DNA of 42,481 nucleotides from an uncultured Phascolarctobacterium sp. (GCA_900545025.1 UQXH01000015.1:1-42481); one strand, 5' to 3'; positions 8,450 through 17,811 are shown, counted from the first letter of the stretch. The notes: a model not told the origin generated them from the letters alone. Made by a program: numbers and translations.

Positions 8450-8839
8450 TTATTTAACGTTAGCGTTGATGAAGTCAACAATGTTGCTGGTCGGGGTGCC
8501 AGGAGTGAATACTTCAGCAATGCCAGCAGCTTTCAGGCCGGGGATGTCAGCGTCAGGAATAACGCCGCCGCCGATTACCAGAACGTCGGTCAGGCCTTTT
8601 TCTTTCAGCAGTTCAACTACTTTCGGGAAAAGGGTGTTGTGAGCGCCGGAGAGCAGGGACAGAGCAACAACGTTTACGTCGTCTTGCAGAGCTGCTTCAG
8701 CGATTTGTTCCGGAGTCAGACGGATACCGGTGTAGATTACTTCAAAACCAGCGTCGCGCAATGCACGAGCTACAACTTTTGCACCGCGGTCATGACCATC
8801 AAGACCCGGTTTAGCAACTAAAACTTTAACGTTAGCCAT
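8450..8839 (-). CDS. mcmA2: Methylmalonyl-CoA mutase, B12-binding subunit
   Basis: 129 residues forming one Rossmann-like cobalamin-binding domain. D14-G-H16-D-R-G19 is the DxHxxG motif whose His ligates cobalt in base-off/His-on B12 enzymes. LSLLSGAH and VIGGGVIPD are the further conserved loops of this domain. In many bacteria the domain is fused to the catalytic chain; here it is a separate gene, as in some archaea and anaerobic Firmicutes. ATG 8839 follows GGAGG. Confidence 0.95.
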   Translation of the reverse strand: MANVKVLVAKPGLDGHDRGAKVVARALRDAGFEVIYTGIRLTPEQIAEAALQDDVNVVALSLLSGAHNTLFPKVVELLKEKGLTDVLVIGGGVIPDADIPGLKAAGIAEVFTPGTPTSNIVDFINANVK

Positions 8840-8877
8840 TATAAGTTACCTCCGTATAATTGTCAGATGTTTACAAA

Positions 8878-10527
8878 TTAAAGAGTGGTATGAGGTTGGT
8901 ATTCACCGAATACTTCTCTCATAACGCCGCAGATTTCGCCTTCGGTTGCATATGCACGAACTGCGTCCAGGATGTAAGGCATCAGGTTTACAGATTCGTC
9001 AGCGCATGCAGCTTTCAGAGCAGCCAGAGTTTCTTCAACTTTAGCGTTGTCACGACGAGCTTTCAGAGCAGCGATTTTGTCAGCTTGGAGTTTACCTACG
9101 GAACCGTCTACGCGGAGCAGGTTTTTCGGAGCTTCTTCTTCTTGTTGGAATTTGTTAACACCAACGATGATACGGTCGCCTTTTTCGATTTCCATTTGCC
9201 ATTTGTAAGCGGAATCTTGGATTTCTTTTTGGATGTAGCCTTTAGCGATTGCTTCAGGAGCGCCACCGATTTCGTCAATTTTCTTAATGTATTCCCAAGC
9301 TTCAGCTTCGATCTTGTCGGTCAAAGCTTCTACATAGTAGGAACCACCCAACGGGTCAATGGTGTCAGCCAGGCCGGATTCGTAAGCAACGATTTGTTGA
9401 GTACGCAGAGCGATGGTTACGGATTCAGTGGTCGGCAGAGCCAATGCTTCGTCTTTGGAGTTGGTGTGGAGGGATTGAGTACCGCCCATTACAGCAGCAG
9501 CAGTTTGCAGAGCAACACGAACGATGTTGTTGTTCGGTTGTTGAGCAGTCAGCATGGAGCCTGCAGTCTGGGTGTGTACACGCAGCATCATGGATTTAGC
9601 TTTCTTAGCGCCAAAACGTTCTTTCATAACTTTAGCCCATACACGACGGGAAGCGCGGAATTTAGCAACTTCTTCGAGTACGTTGTTATGAGCATTCCAG
9701 AAGAAGGACAGACGGCCAGCGAAAGCGTCAACGTCCAGACCAGCTTTTATAGCAGCTTCTACATAAGCGATGCCGTCAGCGATGGTGAATGCGATTTCTT
9801 GAGAAGCGGTGGAACCAGCTTCACGGATATGGTAACCGGAAATGGAGATGGTGTTCCACAGCGGAACATTTTTGGAGCAATATTCAAAAATGTTGGTGAT
9901 AAGACGCATAGACGGTTTCGGCGGGAAAATGTAGGTGCCGCGAGCTGCGTATTCTTTCAGGATATCGTTTTGGATGGTGCCGCGGAGTTTGTCAGCGGAA
10001 ACACCTTGTTTTTCAGCAACTGCAATGTACATAGCGAGCAGTACGGAAGCAGGAGCATTGATGGTCATAGAGGTGGAAACTTTGTCGAGTTGGATGCCGT
10101 CGAACAGGATTTCCATATCAGCCAAGGAGTCGATAGCAACGCCTACTTTACCAACTTCGCCTTCGGACATCGGGTCAGTGGAGTCATAACCGATTTGGGT
10201 CGGAAGGTCGAATGCGCAGGACAGACCGCTACCGCCGTTAGCTAACAGGTAACGATAACGTTTGTTGGATTCTTCAGCAGTGGAGAAACCAGCATACATA
10301 CGCATGGTCCAGAAACGGCCACGATACATGGTGGGTTGTACGCCACGGGTGTAAGGATATTCACCAGGGAAGCCCAGTTTTTCCATGTAGTCGAAGTTTT
10401 CACCAAGATCCATCGGGGTGTACAGTCTGTTAGGTGCAAGGTTTGCACGTTCAGGGGCTTTTTCAAGTTTAGCTTCTACGTCAGCCATATACTTGTCAAA
10501 ACCAGCTTTAATTTGTTCAAATGCCAT
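8878..10527 (-). CDS. mcmA1: Methylmalonyl-CoA mutase, catalytic large subunit
   Basis: 549 residues, the TIM-barrel substrate-binding chain of a split mutase. It converts succinyl-CoA to (R)-methylmalonyl-CoA in the direction used here. YPYTRGVQPTMYRGR, FDLPTQIGYDS and NNNIVRVALQ are family signatures. The frame stays open to a TTG at 10533, but that leaves only about 2 nt to the AAGGAGG site, whereas ATG 10527 has 8 nt and is preferred. Together with the gene at 8450-8839 it makes a complete mutase. Confidence 0.95.
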   Translation of the reverse strand: MAFEQIKAGFDKYMADVEAKLEKAPERANLAPNRLYTPMDLGENFDYMEKLGFPGEYPYTRGVQPTMYRGRFWTMRMYAGFSTAEESNKRYRYLLANGGSGLSCAFDLPTQIGYDSTDPMSEGEVGKVGVAIDSLADMEILFDGIQLDKVSTSMTINAPASVLLAMYIAVAEKQGVSADKLRGTIQNDILKEYAARGTYIFPPKPSMRLITNIFEYCSKNVPLWNTISISGYHIREAGSTASQEIAFTIADGIAYVEAAIKAGLDVDAFAGRLSFFWNAHNNVLEEVAKFRASRRVWAKVMKERFGAKKAKSMMLRVHTQTAGSMLTAQQPNNNIVRVALQTAAAVMGGTQSLHTNSKDEALALPTTESVTIALRTQQIVAYESGLADTIDPLGGSYYVEALTDKIEAEAWEYIKKIDEIGGAPEAIAKGYIQKEIQDSAYKWQMEIEKGDRIIVGVNKFQQEEEAPKNLLRVDGSVGKLQADKIAALKARRDNAKVEETLAALKAACADESVNLMPYILDAVRAYATEGEICGVMREVFGEYQPHTTL

Positions 10528-10559
10528 TCTCAAATCCTCCTTAAATATTTGTTGTGCAC

Positions 10560-10733
10560 ATTTCGGATTGGACGGGTCCGAAATAATGGTGAGAGTGTCC
10601 GTCGTAGACGGTATATGGCAAAGCCTGAGGCTTCGTCAACAGTTTATTTATATCTGCCTGCGGAACTTGCATCCGCAGGCAAATACATTACATAGTTTAA
10701 CCTATTTTCAAAAACTTCTCAAGTGTTTTTGAA
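10560..10733 (-). other. Cluster of hairpins between CoA transferase and mutase genes
   Basis: The 224-nt gap holds four inverted repeats: 10560-10584 (ATTTCGGA stem), 10602-10614 (CCGTC stem), 10655-10681 (10-bp stem) and 10707-10733 (9-bp TTCAAAAAC stem just after the transferase stop). None has a long T run. They could set the relative mRNA levels of the two genes. Confidence 0.55.
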
Positions 10734-10751
10734 TTATTTTTGAAATCCTTA

Positions 10752-12281
10752 TTATTTAACCATGCCTTCCATGCTGCCGGTTTCAGCAAACAGTTTGTAG
10801 CAGTCAAAAGCTTCGCTAAGGATATGCGGAGTCTGGCTGTTGCCGCAAGCTTCGCAAGCTCTCTTGAAGTAATCATACAACCAAGGTTGATATTTCGGAT
10901 TAGCAATCTGGTCGATGATAATCGGAGCTTTTTCTTTCGGAGTCAGACCACGGAGGTCAGCTACGCCGCGTTCGGAAACGATAACGTCAACGTCCAATGT
11001 TGCATGGTCAATATGGCTGCAGAACGGAACAACAGAGCTGATCTTGCCGCCTTTAGCCAGGGAGTTGGTGAAGAATACGGTCAGGAAGCCGTTACGAGCA
11101 AAGTCGCCGCTGCCGCCAACGCCATTCATCAGTTTGGTGCCACAAACATGGGTGGAGTTAACATTACCATAAATATCTACTTCGATAGCGGTGTTCATAG
11201 CGATTACGCCGATACGACGAGCAACTTCCGGGCTGTTGGAAATTTCTTGCGGACGCAGGATGAGGTATTTTTTGTATTTTTCAACGTTTTCATAGAATTT
11301 CTTCTGGCATTCCGGAGACGGAGTCAGAGCGGTACCGGAAGCAACGCGGAGTTTGCCGGCATCGATCAGGTCGAACATACCGTCTTGGATAACTTCGGTG
11401 TAAACGGTCAGGTCTTCGAAATCGGAGTTTACAAGGCCATTGATAACAGCGTTAGCAACGGAACCTACGCCGGATTGCAGCGGCAGCAGGTTTTTCGGCA
11501 TACGGCCTTCTGCAACTTCTTTTTTCAGGAAGTCAACCAGATTTTTGCCCATGTGTTTAGCATCTTCGTCAATTTCGCCGAGAGGACGAACTTTATCGGT
11601 GATGTCGCAGGGAACTACTGCAACCAGTTTTTCTAATTCGCAGGGAATGTATGTAGTACCGATACGGTCTTCCGGTTTTTCAATAGGAATCGGTTTGCGG
11701 TTCGGAGGATCCAGAGGAACATAGGAGTCATGCATGCCTTCCAGTTCTTTAGGTTGAGAAGTATTTACTTCAACGATAACTTTTTCAGCGCCTGCAACAT
11801 AGGAAGAGCTGTTACCCATGGAAGTAGTCGGAATGATACCTACTTTGCCATCGCCCAGGTCGATAATTTTGCAAGCTTCGATGATTGCAACGTCAACGCC
11901 GCGGCGGTCAGCCATGAAACCATAACGAACCATTTGTGCCATATGGCTCAGATGGATATCTGCATATTTAACTTTGCCTTCATTGATAGCTTTACGCAGA
12001 GTGCCGTTAGTCTGATACGGCAGACGACGATTCATGATGCCAGCTTCAACCATAGCGCCATCAATTTCCGGACCAACAGAAGCGCCAGTCCATACATTAA
12101 CTTTGAAAGGAGTTTTCTTGCCTTTTTCAGCCAGAGCCAGAGGAACAGCCTTCGGATAACCGGACGGAGTAAAACCGCTGACACCCAGGTTGTCACCGTC
12201 TTTCACGAATTCTGCAGCAGCTTCAGCGGACATTACTTTGCCGGCTACTGCGTCACAAATGCGATCTTTAATGTCGATCAT
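10752..12281 (-). CDS. scpC: Succinate (propionyl-CoA:succinate) CoA transferase
   Basis: 509 residues of the acetyl-CoA hydrolase/transferase family (Cat1/YgfH type). First gene of the operon. It transfers CoA from propionyl-CoA to succinate, so the pathway makes succinyl-CoA without spending ATP. YTEVIQDGMFDL in the C-terminal half contains the probable catalytic Glu that forms the glutamyl-CoA adduct; GTKLMNGVGGSGDFARNG is the conserved CoA-loop region. ATG 12281 follows AAGGAGG. The family call is firm; propionyl-CoA rather than acetyl-CoA as donor is inferred from the operon. Confidence 0.92.
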   Translation of the reverse strand: MIDIKDRICDAVAGKVMSAEAAAEFVKDGDNLGVSGFTPSGYPKAVPLALAEKGKKTPFKVNVWTGASVGPEIDGAMVEAGIMNRRLPYQTNGTLRKAINEGKVKYADIHLSHMAQMVRYGFMADRRGVDVAIIEACKIIDLGDGKVGIIPTTSMGNSSSYVAGAEKVIVEVNTSQPKELEGMHDSYVPLDPPNRKPIPIEKPEDRIGTTYIPCELEKLVAVVPCDITDKVRPLGEIDEDAKHMGKNLVDFLKKEVAEGRMPKNLLPLQSGVGSVANAVINGLVNSDFEDLTVYTEVIQDGMFDLIDAGKLRVASGTALTPSPECQKKFYENVEKYKKYLILRPQEISNSPEVARRIGVIAMNTAIEVDIYGNVNSTHVCGTKLMNGVGGSGDFARNGFLTVFFTNSLAKGGKISSVVPFCSHIDHATLDVDVIVSERGVADLRGLTPKEKAPIIIDQIANPKYQPWLYDYFKRACEACGNSQTPHILSEAFDCYKLFAETGSMEGMVK

Positions 12282-12526
12282 GTTTACCTGCCTCCTTATA
12301 ATTAGGACATTCTTGTTAGTAAGGGATTCCCTTATAAATAAAACTTATTTGCCGCCAACCCACGCATAATGCCGATTAAGTTACAAATAAGATTTTACCA
12401 TGATGCAAGGGGTATCAGGCGCGACCGCACACTCATACCCTTTCTATTACCTGTATTCGACGCCGAAAAAAAATCTCCTGCTGGCCGAACGCTATTTTGC
12501 GAAAATATTTTTTAATTTTTGACACA
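12282..12526 (-). promoter_or_regulatory. Long leader of the succinate operon
   Basis: About 240 nt of untranslated leader if the promoter at 12527-12556 is used. It contains a hairpin closed by GGGTAT / ATACCC (12410-12440) and a 7-1-7 palindrome, TAAGGGA-T-TCCCTTA (12320-12334), close to the transferase start. I recognise no known riboswitch. Confidence 0.5.
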
Positions 12527-12556
12527 ATTATAACATATTACGTAAAAATATTTCAC
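12527..12556 (-). promoter_or_regulatory. Probable promoter of the succinate operon
   Basis: On the minus strand, GTGAAA (12551-12556), 18-bp spacer, TATAAT (12527-12532). Confidence 0.5.
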
Positions 12557-12664
12557 ACTTTTTTCAATTTTTTTGAGATTTTTTTACAAACTCACATCTT
12601 CTGACGTCTATTATAATATCAATAAAACTGTAACATATCAAGCATTTTCTTTACACCTTGAAGA

Positions 12665-12701
12665 AAAAACCTCTTTCAAAATAATTTTGAAAGAGGTTTT
12701 T
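12665..12701 (-). terminator. Terminator of the hydrogenase operon
   Basis: Perfect 17-bp stem AAAAACCTCTTTCAAAA with its complement, 3-nt loop, T run; 21 nt past the hydA stop. Confidence 0.9.
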
Positions 12702-12721
12702 GTGCCGATATCAAAGTATTT

Positions 12722-14446
12722 TTAACGCACTTTAGCAGAATAGTGTGTGTGCAGTAGATGATGCGCTTTTTCTCCGAGAGGTTTTCCCAGCCAATTATCA
12801 TAAAGCGCTTTAATTTCAGGGTTTTCGTGCGATTTTCGTAATTCACTCATCCTGTCGCATTCAAACAGAGCTTCGCGGCGTATCTGTCTGATCTCGCGAT
12901 TTACAGGCACCGGCTGTCCGCCGCCGCCGATGCAGCCGCCCGGGCAGGCCATGACTTCGATGAACTGATAGTCGGCAGTACCGGCCTTGATGCGTTCCAG
13001 CATCTTACGTGCGGAACCCAGGGTATTGACAACGGCGATCTTGATTTCCCTGCCGGCGATGGTGAGCACCGCTTCACGGGTTTCTTCCATACCGCGTACT
13101 TCATCATATTCGATTTTCGGCAGGTCTTCGCCGCTGACCACGTCAGCCACGGTACGCAGGGCAGCCTCCATAACGCCGCCGGTGTTGCCGAAGATTACTG
13201 CTGCACCGGTGCCGGTCCCAAGCGGAGAATCAAAGCTTTCTTCCGGCAGGGCAGCAAAGTCGATGCCGGCTTCGCGGATCATGCGGCCCAGCTCACGGGT
13301 AGTGATGACGATGTCCACATCACGATAGCCGCTGTCGCACATTTCCTCGCGCTGCGCCTCAGCCTTCTTAGCCGTACAGGGCATAACAGAGACGCTGACG
13401 ATCTTGGCCGGGTCGATGCCGGCTTTTTCTGCATAATAGGTTTTGGCTACGGCGCCGAACATCTGCTGCGGCGATTTCGCCGTCGAAAGATGCGGCAGCA
13501 GTTCAGGATATTTCAGTTCAATCATATTTACCCAGCCGGGGCTGCAGGAAGTAATCATAGGCAGTACGCCGCTGTTTTGCAGACGGTCGAGGAATTCGTG
13601 ACCTTCTTCCATAATAGTAAGGTCAGCAGAGAAATTGGTATCGAATACCTTGTCAAAGCCCAGGCTGCGCAGCGCGGCTACCATCTTGCCGGTAACGATG
13701 CTGCCTGCCGGGATGCCCAGTTCTTCTCCCAGCGCCACACGCACGGAGGGAGCGGTCTGCACGATAACCACCTTATCCGGGTCATTGATGGCTTTCCATA
13801 CCTGGTCGGTATCGTCCTTTTCTACGATAGCCCCGGTCGGACATACGCTTGCGCACTGACCGCAGTAGGTGCAGACAGCGTCCTTTAGGTCGTGCTCGAA
13901 AGCGGTAGATACAATAGTGTTGAAGCCGCGTCCGGCAAAGCTGTAGACGTTCATCCCCTGCACGTCGCGGCAGATACGGATGCAGCGGCCGCACAGGATG
14001 CATTTTTCCTGGTCGCGTACCAGCGACGGATTGCTGCAGTCAATAGTGTGCGCCTTGGTCTCGCCGCCCTCGAAACGAATTTTGCGCAGGCCCAGGTCAG
14101 CGGCAATCTTCTGCAGTTCGCAGTCGCCGCTTTTCTGGCAGCACAGACAGTCTTTGGGATGGTTGGCTAAAAGCAGTTCGACAACAGTCTTGCGTGCTTC
14201 GCGAACCTTATCAGTATTGGTCTTTACCACCATACCCTCACTGACGGGATAGACGCAGGAGGCAACCAGCGTACGCGCGCCGGAAGCTTCTACCATGCAC
14301 AAACGGCAGGCGCCTTCGGGACGCAGCTCGGGATGATAGCACAGAGTCGGGATATAGATTCCGGCCGCACGGGCAGCTTCCAGGATGGTAGCGCCCTGCG
14401 GAGCCTGGATTTGTTTGCCGTTGATAGTTAAATTTACCATAGTCAT
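12722..14446 (-). CDS. hydA: [FeFe] hydrogenase catalytic subunit (HydA of a bifurcating-type complex)
   Basis: 574 residues. The N-terminus is a 2Fe-2S domain, then a His-Cys cluster loop (HPKDCLCCQKSGDC) and two 4Fe-4S clusters (CILCGRCIRICRDVQ, CTYCGQCASVCPTG). The C-terminal H-cluster domain has all three signatures: TSCSPGWVNMIE, MPCTAKKAEAQR and ACPGGCIGGGGQP. With HydB and HydC it should make the NAD- and ferredoxin-linked bifurcating hydrogenase that reoxidises both carriers to H2. ATG 14446 (not the ATG at 14440) has the correct 8-nt spacing to AAGGAG. Maturation genes (hydEFG) are not in this window. Confidence 0.95.
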   Translation of the reverse strand: MTMVNLTINGKQIQAPQGATILEAARAAGIYIPTLCYHPELRPEGACRLCMVEASGARTLVASCVYPVSEGMVVKTNTDKVREARKTVVELLLANHPKDCLCCQKSGDCELQKIAADLGLRKIRFEGGETKAHTIDCSNPSLVRDQEKCILCGRCIRICRDVQGMNVYSFAGRGFNTIVSTAFEHDLKDAVCTYCGQCASVCPTGAIVEKDDTDQVWKAINDPDKVVIVQTAPSVRVALGEELGIPAGSIVTGKMVAALRSLGFDKVFDTNFSADLTIMEEGHEFLDRLQNSGVLPMITSCSPGWVNMIELKYPELLPHLSTAKSPQQMFGAVAKTYYAEKAGIDPAKIVSVSVMPCTAKKAEAQREEMCDSGYRDVDIVITTRELGRMIREAGIDFAALPEESFDSPLGTGTGAAVIFGNTGGVMEAALRTVADVVSGEDLPKIEYDEVRGMEETREAVLTIAGREIKIAVVNTLGSARKMLERIKAGTADYQFIEVMACPGGCIGGGGQPVPVNREIRQIRREALFECDRMSELRKSHENPEIKALYDNWLGKPLGEKAHHLLHTHYSAKVR

Positions 14447-14461
14447 CGTCCGTGCTCCTCC

Positions 14462-16252
14462 TTAACCCTTGGTGATAGCCTTGAACGGACATGCAGCCAT
14501 GCAGGCACCACATTTGATACAGATATCCTGATTGATAACATGTTTTTCTTTAATCTTGCCGCTGATAGCCTGTACCGGACAGTTGCGGGCGCACAGTCCG
14601 CAGCCGCGGCAGGCGTCGGTAATGGTGTAGCTGGCCAGCTTCTCGCACACCCCTGCCGGACAGCGTTTTTCCTTGATATGCGCTTCGTATTCGTCGCGGA
14701 AATATTTCAAAGTACTCAGTACGGGATTGGGAGCAGTCTGTCCCAGGCCGCACAGAGCGGTTTCCTTAATATTCTTGGCCAGGTTTTCCAAAAGCTCGAT
14801 GTCGCCTTCCCTGCCCTGTCCCTCGGTAATGCGGGTCAGGATTTCCAGCATACGCTTGGTACCTTCACGGCACGGCGTACATTTGCCGCAGGATTCGGAC
14901 TGGGTAAAGTTGAGGAAGAATTTTGCCACATCCACCATGCAGGTGTCCTCATCCATAACAACCAGGCCGCCGCTGCCCATCATGGCGCCGGCAGCAATCA
15001 GGGAGTCATAATCCACCGGTAAGTCCAGCATGGATTCCGGCAGACAGCCGCCGGAGGGGCCGCCGATCTGTACAGCCTTAAATTTCTTGCCGTTGGTGAT
15101 GCCGCCGCCGATGTCGTAAATAATCTCACGCATGGTGATGCCCATGGGTACTTCTGCCAGACCGGTGTTGTTAATCTTGCCGGTAAGGGCGAAGACCTTG
15201 GTGCCTTTGGAGCGTTCCGTACCGTACTGGCAGTACCAGTCAGAACCGTTAACAATAATCTGGGCCACGTTGGCAAAGGTTTCTACATTATTGATATTGG
15301 TCGGTTTGCCCCACAGACCGGAAACTGCCGGGAACGGCGGACGGGGACGGGGCATACCGCGCTTGCCTTCGATGGAAGCCATGAGGGCGGTTTCTTCGCC
15401 GCAGACGAATGCGCCTGCACCCTCTTTAATATGTAAGGTAAAGTTAAAGCCGCTGCCGAAAATATTCTCGCCTAAGAGGCCCATTTGTTCAGCCTGCTCG
15501 ATAGCGGTGCGCAGGCGTTTGATAGCCAGCGGATATTCAGCACGTACATAGATGTAGCCTTCATCAGCGCCGATAGCGTAGCCGCAGATAGCCATGCCTT
15601 CCAGGACGCGGTGAGGGTCGCCCTCCAGGACGCTGCGGTCCATGAACGCGCCCGGGTCGCCTTCGTCGGCGTTGCAGATGACATACTTCTTGTCGCTGAC
15701 GGAATTCTTGGCAAACTGCCATTTCATGCCGGTCGGGAAACCGCCGCCTCCGCGTCCGCGCAGGCCGGACTTTTTCACCTCGTCGATGACTGCTTCCGGC
15801 GTCATGGTAGTAACAGCCTTAGCCAAGGCTTCGTAGCCGCCTACAGCGATATATTCCTCAATCATCTCAGGATTGATGGCGCCGCAGTTAGCCAGCACCA
15901 GACGCTGCTGCTTTTTATAGAAGCCGATTTCCGAATAATTGGGCACCTGCTCATGGCTCAAGGGCTCACGATACAGCAGGCGTTCCACGATGCGGCCTTT
16001 ATACAGATGATTTTCAACAATCTCTTTGACGTCTTCCGGTTTTACATGGCAGTAGAAAGTGCCTTCAGGATAGACGATGACCAGCGGCCCGTGCTCGCAG
16101 AAGCCGTGGCAGCCGGTTTCTACCAGCATGACCTCGTCCTGCAGGCCGTATTCTTCCAGATATTTGGCAAAGCTGAGCTGGATCTCCTTAGAACCTGCGG
16201 ATTTACAGCCCGTGCCGCCACAAACCAAAACATGAGCTCTGATATGCTGCAT
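14462..16252 (-). CDS. hydB: Bifurcating hydrogenase flavin subunit HydB (NuoF-like)
   Basis: 596 residues. N-terminal thioredoxin-like 2Fe-2S domain (VCGGTGCKSAGS, ETGCHGFCEHGP), then the FMN/NAD-binding core (GLRGRGGGGFPTG), a NuoF-type 4Fe-4S motif (ESCGKCTPCREGTKRM) and two C-terminal 4Fe-4S motifs (CRGCGLCARNCP, CIKCGACMAACP). It oxidises NADH at FMN and passes electrons within the complex. The frame is open from TTG 16267, but GGAGGAG lies in that stretch, so ATG 16252 is the start. Confidence 0.94.
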   Translation of the reverse strand: MQHIRAHVLVCGGTGCKSAGSKEIQLSFAKYLEEYGLQDEVMLVETGCHGFCEHGPLVIVYPEGTFYCHVKPEDVKEIVENHLYKGRIVERLLYREPLSHEQVPNYSEIGFYKKQQRLVLANCGAINPEMIEEYIAVGGYEALAKAVTTMTPEAVIDEVKKSGLRGRGGGGFPTGMKWQFAKNSVSDKKYVICNADEGDPGAFMDRSVLEGDPHRVLEGMAICGYAIGADEGYIYVRAEYPLAIKRLRTAIEQAEQMGLLGENIFGSGFNFTLHIKEGAGAFVCGEETALMASIEGKRGMPRPRPPFPAVSGLWGKPTNINNVETFANVAQIIVNGSDWYCQYGTERSKGTKVFALTGKINNTGLAEVPMGITMREIIYDIGGGITNGKKFKAVQIGGPSGGCLPESMLDLPVDYDSLIAAGAMMGSGGLVVMDEDTCMVDVAKFFLNFTQSESCGKCTPCREGTKRMLEILTRITEGQGREGDIELLENLAKNIKETALCGLGQTAPNPVLSTLKYFRDEYEAHIKEKRCPAGVCEKLASYTITDACRGCGLCARNCPVQAISGKIKEKHVINQDICIKCGACMAACPFKAITKG

Positions 16253-16273
16253 AATTCTCTCCTCCAAAAAAAA

Positions 16274-16642
16274 TTATTCCTGTTCCAGCTTGCCGACAAC
16301 GAGTTCTTCCACGATGCGGCCATTGACCACATGCTCGGCAATAATCTTCTTTACGTCCTCGGGTTTAACCTTGCCGTAGGTGATGCGGGGCTCGCCCGGA
16401 CGGATGACGTCGACCAGCACTTCCTTCTCGCACATACCGATGCAGCCGGTCTGCTGCACCTGCACGTTGAGCAGCTTGCGCACTGCCAGTTCGTCCAGGA
16501 TCGCGCTCATCACTTCGCGGGCGCCGGCGGCGATACCGCAGGTACCCATGCCTACGATAATCTTCGTGCCTTCATCCTTGCGCAGTTTGATGTCTGCTTT
16601 CAGTTTTTCACGCAGTTTATGCAAATCTTCCAAGCTTTTCAT
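16274..16642 (-). CDS. Thioredoxin-like [2Fe-2S] ferredoxin
   Basis: 122 residues. A helical N-terminus is followed by the thioredoxin-like 2Fe-2S fold with Cys residues in GMGTCGIAAGA and QQTGCIGMCEKE, a spacing like the N-terminal domain of HydB. Such small subunits accompany HydABC operons and may be an extra electron carrier of the complex. Its ATG directly follows the stop of the ATPase gene (TAAATG), with GGAGG inside that gene, so the two are translationally coupled. Confidence 0.85.
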   Translation of the reverse strand: MKSLEDLHKLREKLKADIKLRKDEGTKIIVGMGTCGIAAGAREVMSAILDELAVRKLLNVQVQQTGCIGMCEKEVLVDVIRPGEPRITYGKVKPEDVKKIIAEHVVNGRIVEELVVGKLEQE

Positions 16643-17197
16643 TTATTGAACCTCCATACCTTTTACTTTGGCAATTTCCTGTTTTAAGTATTCCTCCAGC
16701 CAGAGAGAAATCTCCGGGTTGGCAAAGTCGGCTGCGTCGCCCAGAATCTCCCGCACCTGGCGGGTAGAAAAATCCAGCCTGCGCCCGCCGCAGGCATAGC
16801 TGAAATCAAGCTCCAGCCACGGCGCTCCTGCCAATAATACCCTGATGCTGGCGGCAATGTCGCCCAAAGGCGGCATATCGATGTTGCCGGCGGCAAAGTA
16901 AGCTGCCAGCTTCGTACCACTGCCCTTTACCGACGTCAGCTCCAGATGCCCGCCGCACTGCTGGGTCACCATGTCGATAAAAGGAATCCCCATGCCCACC
17001 TTGCGGCTCAGCCGGGTAGTGGTAAACGGGTCGCGCACCTGCCGCAAAAGCTCCGGGCTCATACCCCTGCCGTCGTCCTCGATGCGGAAGACGAAAAAAC
17101 CGTCTTCATCTTCATCAATGGCGATAATAAGGTTTTTTGCTCCGGCCTCGATGGAATTCTGCGCCAGATCCAATATATGCAGTGACAGCTCACGCAT
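16643..17197 (-). CDS. Histidine-kinase-like ATPase (GHKL) protein
   Basis: 184 residues. The GHKL fold is shown by the N box (HILDLAQNSIEAGA), G1 box (IEDDGRGMS) and G2-type loop (VGMGIPFIDM). There is no dimerisation/phospho-acceptor domain and no membrane segment, so it is not a classical sensor kinase. It sits between hydC and the 2Fe-2S gene with 3-nt spacing, an arrangement known from clostridial HydABC operons. Its role is unknown; regulation or assembly of the hydrogenase is plausible. Confidence 0.82.
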   Translation of the reverse strand: MRELSLHILDLAQNSIEAGAKNLIIAIDEDEDGFFVFRIEDDGRGMSPELLRQVRDPFTTTRLSRKVGMGIPFIDMVTQQCGGHLELTSVKGSGTKLAAYFAAGNIDMPPLGDIAASIRVLLAGAPWLELDFSYACGGRRLDFSTRQVREILGDAADFANPEISLWLEEYLKQEIAKVKGMEVQ

Positions 17198-17200
17198 GAT

Positions 17201-17698
17201 TTACTGATACCTTTTTAAAATTGCCGGCAGCTTGTCAGGAGTCAGACGGCCGTGGGTATCGTCGTTAATCTGCATGACGGGTGCCAGTCCGCACGCGCCG
17301 ATGCAGGCAACGGTCTCCAGCGTATAGCGTAAATCTTCCGTAGTATGCCCTGCCTTGATGCCCAGTTCTTTTTCCAGAGCCTGCAGGATCAGCTTGCCGC
17401 CGCGTACATGGCAGGCAGTGCCCTGGCAGACACGGATGATGTTGCGTCCGCGGGGATTGAGATGAAACAGGGAATAGAAAGTTACTACGCCGTAGATTTC
17501 GGAAATAGGTACGCCGGTTTTTTCGGCTACGTATTCCAGAACATCCTTGGGCAGATAATTATACAGGCTCTGCACTTCCTGCAGAATCGGAATAAGGGAA
17601 CCTTTTTTGCCCTCATATTTAGCTAAGATTGCATCCACCTGAACTTTCTCAGGATTTTCGCCGCCGCAGCAGCTGCATTTTTGATTGATTAGGCTCAT
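17201..17698 (-). CDS. hydC: Bifurcating hydrogenase subunit HydC (NuoE-like)
   Basis: 165 residues of the NuoE family. A helical N-terminal domain (LIPILQEVQSLYNYLP) is followed by a thioredoxin-like 2Fe-2S domain with four Cys in CQGTACHVRGG and CIGACG. An extra N-terminal CSCCGG may bind metal. It carries electrons between HydB and HydA. ATG 17698 follows AAGGAG and is the first gene behind its own promoter. Confidence 0.93.
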   Translation of the reverse strand: MSLINQKCSCCGGENPEKVQVDAILAKYEGKKGSLIPILQEVQSLYNYLPKDVLEYVAEKTGVPISEIYGVVTFYSLFHLNPRGRNIIRVCQGTACHVRGGKLILQALEKELGIKAGHTTEDLRYTLETVACIGACGLAPVMQINDDTHGRLTPDKLPAILKRYQ

Positions 17699-17740
17699 GG
17701 TGATTCTCCTTTACCTGAATATTGTAACAGATTTAAAATC

Positions 17741-17769
17741 AGTATAGCATTTTTATTTTATATATTCAA
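17741..17769 (-). promoter_or_regulatory. Promoter of the hydC-hydA unit
   Basis: TTGAAT (17764-17769), 17-bp spacer, TATACT (17741-17746) on the minus strand: a near-consensus housekeeping promoter in the 113-nt gap after the PHP gene. Confidence 0.75.
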
Positions 17770-17811
17770 CACTGTTTGTTATTTTTATCGCAAATAGTAT
17801 AGCTTATTTAT

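Noticed and set aside
8860..10245. 461-residue open frame opposite the mutase gene
   Set aside because: Antisense shadow produced by the codon usage of the mutase gene.
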